From: Gigaspora rosea
Lineage: Eukaryota; Glomeromycota; Glomeromycetes; Diversisporales; Gigasporaceae
Length of the DNA stretch: 64,000 bases
NCBI GenBank assembly: GCA_003550325.1
Contig: QKWP01000637.1
Location: forward strand, 143,404-207,403
Direction of reading: 5' to 3'
Position 1 is the stretch's first letter, and each line of letters starts with the position of its first letter. Positions 60,299 through 64,000 of the stretch are shown piece by piece. The notes under the pieces were generated by a model that had not been told where the DNA came from, did not search any database, and worked only from the letters and a program-made list of their open reading frames with translations. A program made the translations under genes and the position numbers.

Positions 60299-60754
60299 GA
60301 CCTGCGGGTCGATAGCATAGCGGTTATGCTCCCAGGTCCCAATCGAAGGTTGCCAGTTCAATACCGCCTGGCGGTAAATTGAATTTGATAGTCAGAACCC
60401 GATTAGGAATAACCGAAGTCATACAAGATGTAAGGTCGGTCCAATGAAGCACGAACTTGATGGTAGCATTTCTGTGTAATGTATACGTACCCACAGGAAA
60501 CAGGACTGAGATGGCTCGGCCAGTCCTGCAGGAAGTTAAATAATGCGGTGCGGATCCACATTTGGGTGGCGAAAGGCAAGCCGGATGAAGCCTTCATCAC
60601 AGTAACATCTCCGAGTGGCCAAAGCTCCGACGATAGAGGTCTTCTGGGCAGCGTAAGGCAAGCTGGTTGGTTTATCAGAGTTGGGTTTAAGTGGAGGTAG
60701 CTCAAAAGGAGGGTTACAGAGAAGAGCGCTGGGTCTTAAGATTAAAAAAAAAAA
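60299..60754 (+). mobile_element. tRNA-headed SINE with poly(A) and target duplication
   Basis: A TAGCATAGCGGT block (near 60313-60324) fits RNA polymerase III box A, and CAGTTCAATACC (near 60354-60365) fits box B at tRNA-like spacing. A GC-rich body of about 370 bases follows and ends in an A-run (60744-60758). AAAATAGATAAAAATT flanks it (60283-60298 and 60755-60770), overlapping the A-run. Reading frames in both strands of the body are probably incidental. The body may derive from a LINE tail. Confidence 0.8.
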
Positions 60755-60876
60755 AAAATAGATAAAAATTTAGTTATTCTTGAATTATAAAAAATTTTAG
60801 ATAATATAGTTTATTGGTTTATCCATTTTTAGTTTGGTGCAATATAGCTCTTATTATATAAACTTTGATATACATA

Positions 60877-62159
60877 TCTCTTAATATGTAGAGTAGGTGC
60901 AGGCAAATTTGTCTGCAAAAATTTATATAATATTTTTAAAAAAATTTTTTTATATAATTTTATTTAAAATTTTAGTATAGTATTTTTCTAGATTATATAT
61001 TTGTTTTTAAATTATAAAATTATAAAATTTAATTAATTATATTTTAAATAACTCTAGTTAGTTTAAAGTTGACCGATTTTTATAATATATAGTTAAATAA
61101 ATTTATTTTTTAAAGTTTTTATTTTTTTTTATTATATACGATTCTTAATATTATTATCAAATTTTTATTTTAAGTTTTATTAAATCTAAAAAATTTAAAA
61201 AAAATTATTTAAGATAATATTTAAAAGCTTAAATATATATTATTAAAAACATATAAATCGCAACTAAACATAATTCTTTAAATTTAGAAAATTTTTATAA
61301 AAAAACGTTAATATATTATTGTAAAAATTAATTTTAATCGAGTTTAAAACTCCAATAACTTATATAATAATTTAAATACTATTAGTTATATAGGTCTTCA
61401 AATGCTTCATCTGCTGATAAAACTTCATGTATTCGTAAAAAAAAAAAGAAACATCATAGAGGTCTAACAAGTCAGCAGCTAGTTTCTCATTTTTTTGCAT
61501 TGTAAGAATCTAAGAACAAATATTTGTTTAGAGTTTTAAATCATAATTTTAAACTAATTAATCATTAGTACTTACATTACTAATTACGAAATCTAATTTT
61601 GATTATTTAAACTTTACTATGCGAGCTAATTAAAGTGTATGATTTGTTTTTGAATTAATAAGAACTTACACTCAGTAATCAAAATATAAATGCCTGAGAG
61701 CATCCAATTATTTTTATAAAAAAAAAATTTTTTGATTTTTTTTCATACCCGATTTACTCCATTGTTAAAGAACAAATCTGGAAGTTACTATTTAAATAAT
61801 ATCTATTTAGTGATAAAAAAAAATTAAAATTTACTAGCTTTTTAAAAAACAAAGCCGTGAGAACAAATTTATATAAAAATAAAAAGCGGCTAACTTAATT
61901 CGACGAATTTATTAAATTTTTTTTTTAATGTTCGATCAACAAATATGTGCCACAGTAATATGCGACAAGCACAACTTCAATTTAATATTTAATCATTATT
62001 AATTCAATTTATATACATTAATGCCTTATCATAATATTGTACAAGTCTAGCCGAATTAGATTAAATATATGTTAGGAAACCTTTCCTACCCTCATTTTTT
62101 AACAATTACATAAAAAGTAAATTTTGCAGGCAAATTTGCTTGCATAACATATTAAGAGA
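60877..62159. mobile_element. TA-flanked element with TCTCTTAATATG ends
   Basis: TA at 60875-60876 and 62160-62161. The ends TCTCTTAATATGT match, and GCAGGCAAATTTG follows just inside both, as in 25962-26973. Non-coding, AT-rich interior. Confidence 0.7.
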
Positions 62160-62939
62160 TAAAATCTTAAATTTCAGAGAGCTAAACTCACTATGATAAT
62201 AATTTTTATAAGAAAAAATTACTTACAAATCTTTAGTTATAATAATTTAAACTTTAGTGCTATATCTTAAAATTTTATAGTGAGAAATTTTTTGAATTTA
62301 TAAATTTAGTATAGTAAAAAGGAATAGTATATTATATTACTTATTTATTTAAACATTTGAGAGAAGTTAATAGCTTAAATATATAAGCTGAACCAAGCCA
62401 ATAACATCTCCAACAATATACAAAAAACTTAAAATATTAATTTTAAAAAAATGTACATATGAAGTTATAATTTTATTATTATGAATAACTTAGCTTTGTT
62501 TATATAGTTTGTTAAATAAATTATATTTTTTATTAATAATTTTTAAATATATTAATTAAAGAGTGTTGCTAACTTGCCCCTTGGTGATGTAATCACTCTA
62601 TAATTTTACCAATCAGATCGCAGGATCTTGTATAACAAAATAAAGAAAATTTTAAGAAAATTTAGAAAAAAATCAAAAAATTATCAATATCGCAAAATTT
62701 TATTACAAAAACTAGCTTTGGGCTATTAAATAAAAGTTTTTAGCATTTAATTTTGTATATAAATAATCAATCCATTCTCTAACTTAATATACCTATACCC
62801 TTACCCTAACTCTAATCTTTAAAGAATAATTTTTTATATAAAAAACTTCTATAAAAATAAAGGGTGGTTAAAATTTATAACTTTAACCAGGTATTAAAAT
62901 TAGTTAAATTCTTAATTAAAAATAAAAATTAAAAAATAA

Positions 62940-63115
62940 CTAAAAGTATAAAAGTATAAGTGTAAGAAAGAGAATAAAAAAAAGAAAATAAGAGTAAAAA
63001 AGAATGTGGGAGAGAAAAAAAGAAAGAGAAAAAAAGAGAAAGAGTGAGAAAAAGTGAAAAAGAAAAAAAAAAGTGAAAGAGTAAAAGAAAAAGAAAGAAA
63101 GAAAAAGAGAAAAAT
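62940..63115. repeat. Purine-rich (GA/A) low-complexity tract
   Basis: Almost uninterrupted A/G on the plus strand (AAAGAAAGAGAAAAAAAGAG and similar). The minus-strand frame here is a Phe/Ser/Leu artefact of it. Confidence 0.85.
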
Positions 63116-63469
63116 TTTTTTCTAATTGAGAACATAAAAAATTTTTGAAAATATTAAATTAAATAAACATGTCCTTATGAGATCATAAATTTCAAAACAG
63201 ATTTCCAACACTGGTTAAACCTATTTTATATTTCTTTGCAGTTAACTACGATAATGTATGATATAAAGTCACAATAGTATTGTAACTATTAAGATGGTAG
63301 AGCATATATGTTTAACCGATTTAACTCTAATAGTTACTAAGAAATAAGTTTCTGATTTATTTGAATAAAAATTTCTTTAGCACTACACTAGCTTACTTTA
63401 TTTTCTTTAAGTAAAATTAAAGGAAACTTCAAAGTCAATTCATTTGTTTATATATATTTGAATTTAATA

Positions 63470-63880
63470 TAGTGCAAGAAACCTATACTAGACAATAAAA
63501 TAGTATAACTTTAAAATGCATCAACTTTTTGTAGAGACAATATTTTTAAAAGATATTTGGTAAATTTATAGAGCTTATTATAATTAACAAAGTTACTGGT
63601 CAGATTTTTAAAATATGGCTTTTATAAAAAGTTATAGCACTTTAAAGTTAGTTAAAATTGAAACACATAGTAATTATATATAATACAATAGCAAATAGTA
63701 ATCTTTAAAATGCATCAACTTTTTATAGAGAAGGTTTTTTAAAAAAAAAATATTTCGCAAATTTATAGAACTAATATTGCTTTACAAAGTTACTGGTCAG
63801 TTTTTTAAAAAACCTCTTGTACAAAAAATTATAGTAATTTAAAAATTGAAACATGTTGAGTATAGGCTTCTTGCACCATA
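63470..63880. mobile_element. Miniature element with GTGCAAGAAACC ends and internal duplication
   Basis: The ends TATAGTGCAAGAAACCTATA and (complement) TATGGTGCAAGAAGCCTATA match at 18 of 20 bases. Inside, a block of about 160 bases with AAAATGCATCAACTTTTT and AAAGTTACTGGTCAG occurs twice in tandem (about 63510-63660 and 63705-63860). Confidence 0.65.
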
Positions 63881-64000
63881 TATGATAGTTAATATGTTGT
63901 TTGCCAAGTTAACATGTTGTTTACATGCTACGTGCTATTCAACAGTAGTACTACTAAGCCTAATATATTGACATGCTATTGAGAATATTTATATTCTGTG

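Larger units (their letters stand above)
60070..63213. mobile_element. 3.1-kb hAT-like element, old, with two nested elements
   Basis: The ends CAGTGTTAGAAATCT and (complement) CAGTGTTGGAAATCT are flanked by GTTAAGAC (60062-60069) and GTTAAACC (63214-63221), 6 of 8 identical, which fits an eroded 8-bp duplication. ATGTTCTCA/GAGAACAT motifs recur near both ends. No transposase remains. It hosts the SINE at 60299 and the TA-flanked element at 60877. Confidence 0.65.

Noticed and set aside
60313..60370. Genuine tRNA gene
   Set aside because: Box A- and B-like sites are present but the sequence runs on into a long body with poly(A) and target duplication, and I could not fold a complete acceptor stem.
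60403..60705. Opposed 100- and 73-codon frames in the GC-rich block
   Set aside because: Both strands open because the SINE body is GC-rich; the element has tRNA-like control sites instead.

Overview
The window is strongly AT-rich eukaryotic DNA with short AT-rich GT-AG introns. Degenerate protein-kinase and Sel1-repeat coding, an extreme load of nested transposons and one mitochondrial import gene are the main recognisable contents. This mix fits an arbuscular mycorrhizal fungus (Glomeromycotina, Rhizophagus-like). That assignment is inference from gene families and base composition; no marker gene is present.

Layout. 1-5457: right part of a large DNA element ending in a CACTG terminus, with a divergent gene pair. 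A minus-strand gene leaves the window at base 1, and an apparently intact five-exon gene (2318-4582) encodes a 650-aa Ser-rich, Lys-rich protein of unknown function. 5458-12000: gene-poor, with inverted repeats, a 2.4-kb TWA-flanked element and a minus-strand retroelement tail. 12001-18624: a complete but non-coding relative of the first element, with matching CACTG termini and TAA flanks. It carries a near-perfect 222-bp satellite and a remnant of the 650-aa gene's 3' end, and a hAT-type miniature element sits in it. 19918-25900: a 5'-truncated LINE with a 15-bp target duplication. A 1.6-kb element with an 8-bp duplication splits it, and that element is itself split by a 1.2-kb element. 25900-39600: a series of miniature inverted-repeat elements, long palindromes, minisatellites and a probable solo LTR. 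39604-47315: remnants of kinase and Sel1-repeat genes. A 5.2-kb hAT transposon interrupts the kinase part; its four-exon transposase (about 732 aa) lacks one base in a homopolymer, and a 58-bp minisatellite fills its other end. 48321-48828: a small three-exon gene for the mitochondrial import J-protein Pam18/Tim14, whose first exon appears to be only the start codon. 48830-64000: AT-rich gene-poor DNA with more nested elements, including a tRNA-headed SINE with poly(A) and target duplication inside a 3.1-kb hAT-like element, plus one assembly gap.

Only Pam18 looks like a housekeeping gene. The rest is best read as transposon genes, transposon fragments and decayed members of expanded gene families. 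The clearest novel candidates are the CACTG-terminal element with its unrecognised 650-aa gene and motif-rich divergent promoter, and a palindromic sequence module found inside miniature elements that otherwise have different termini.
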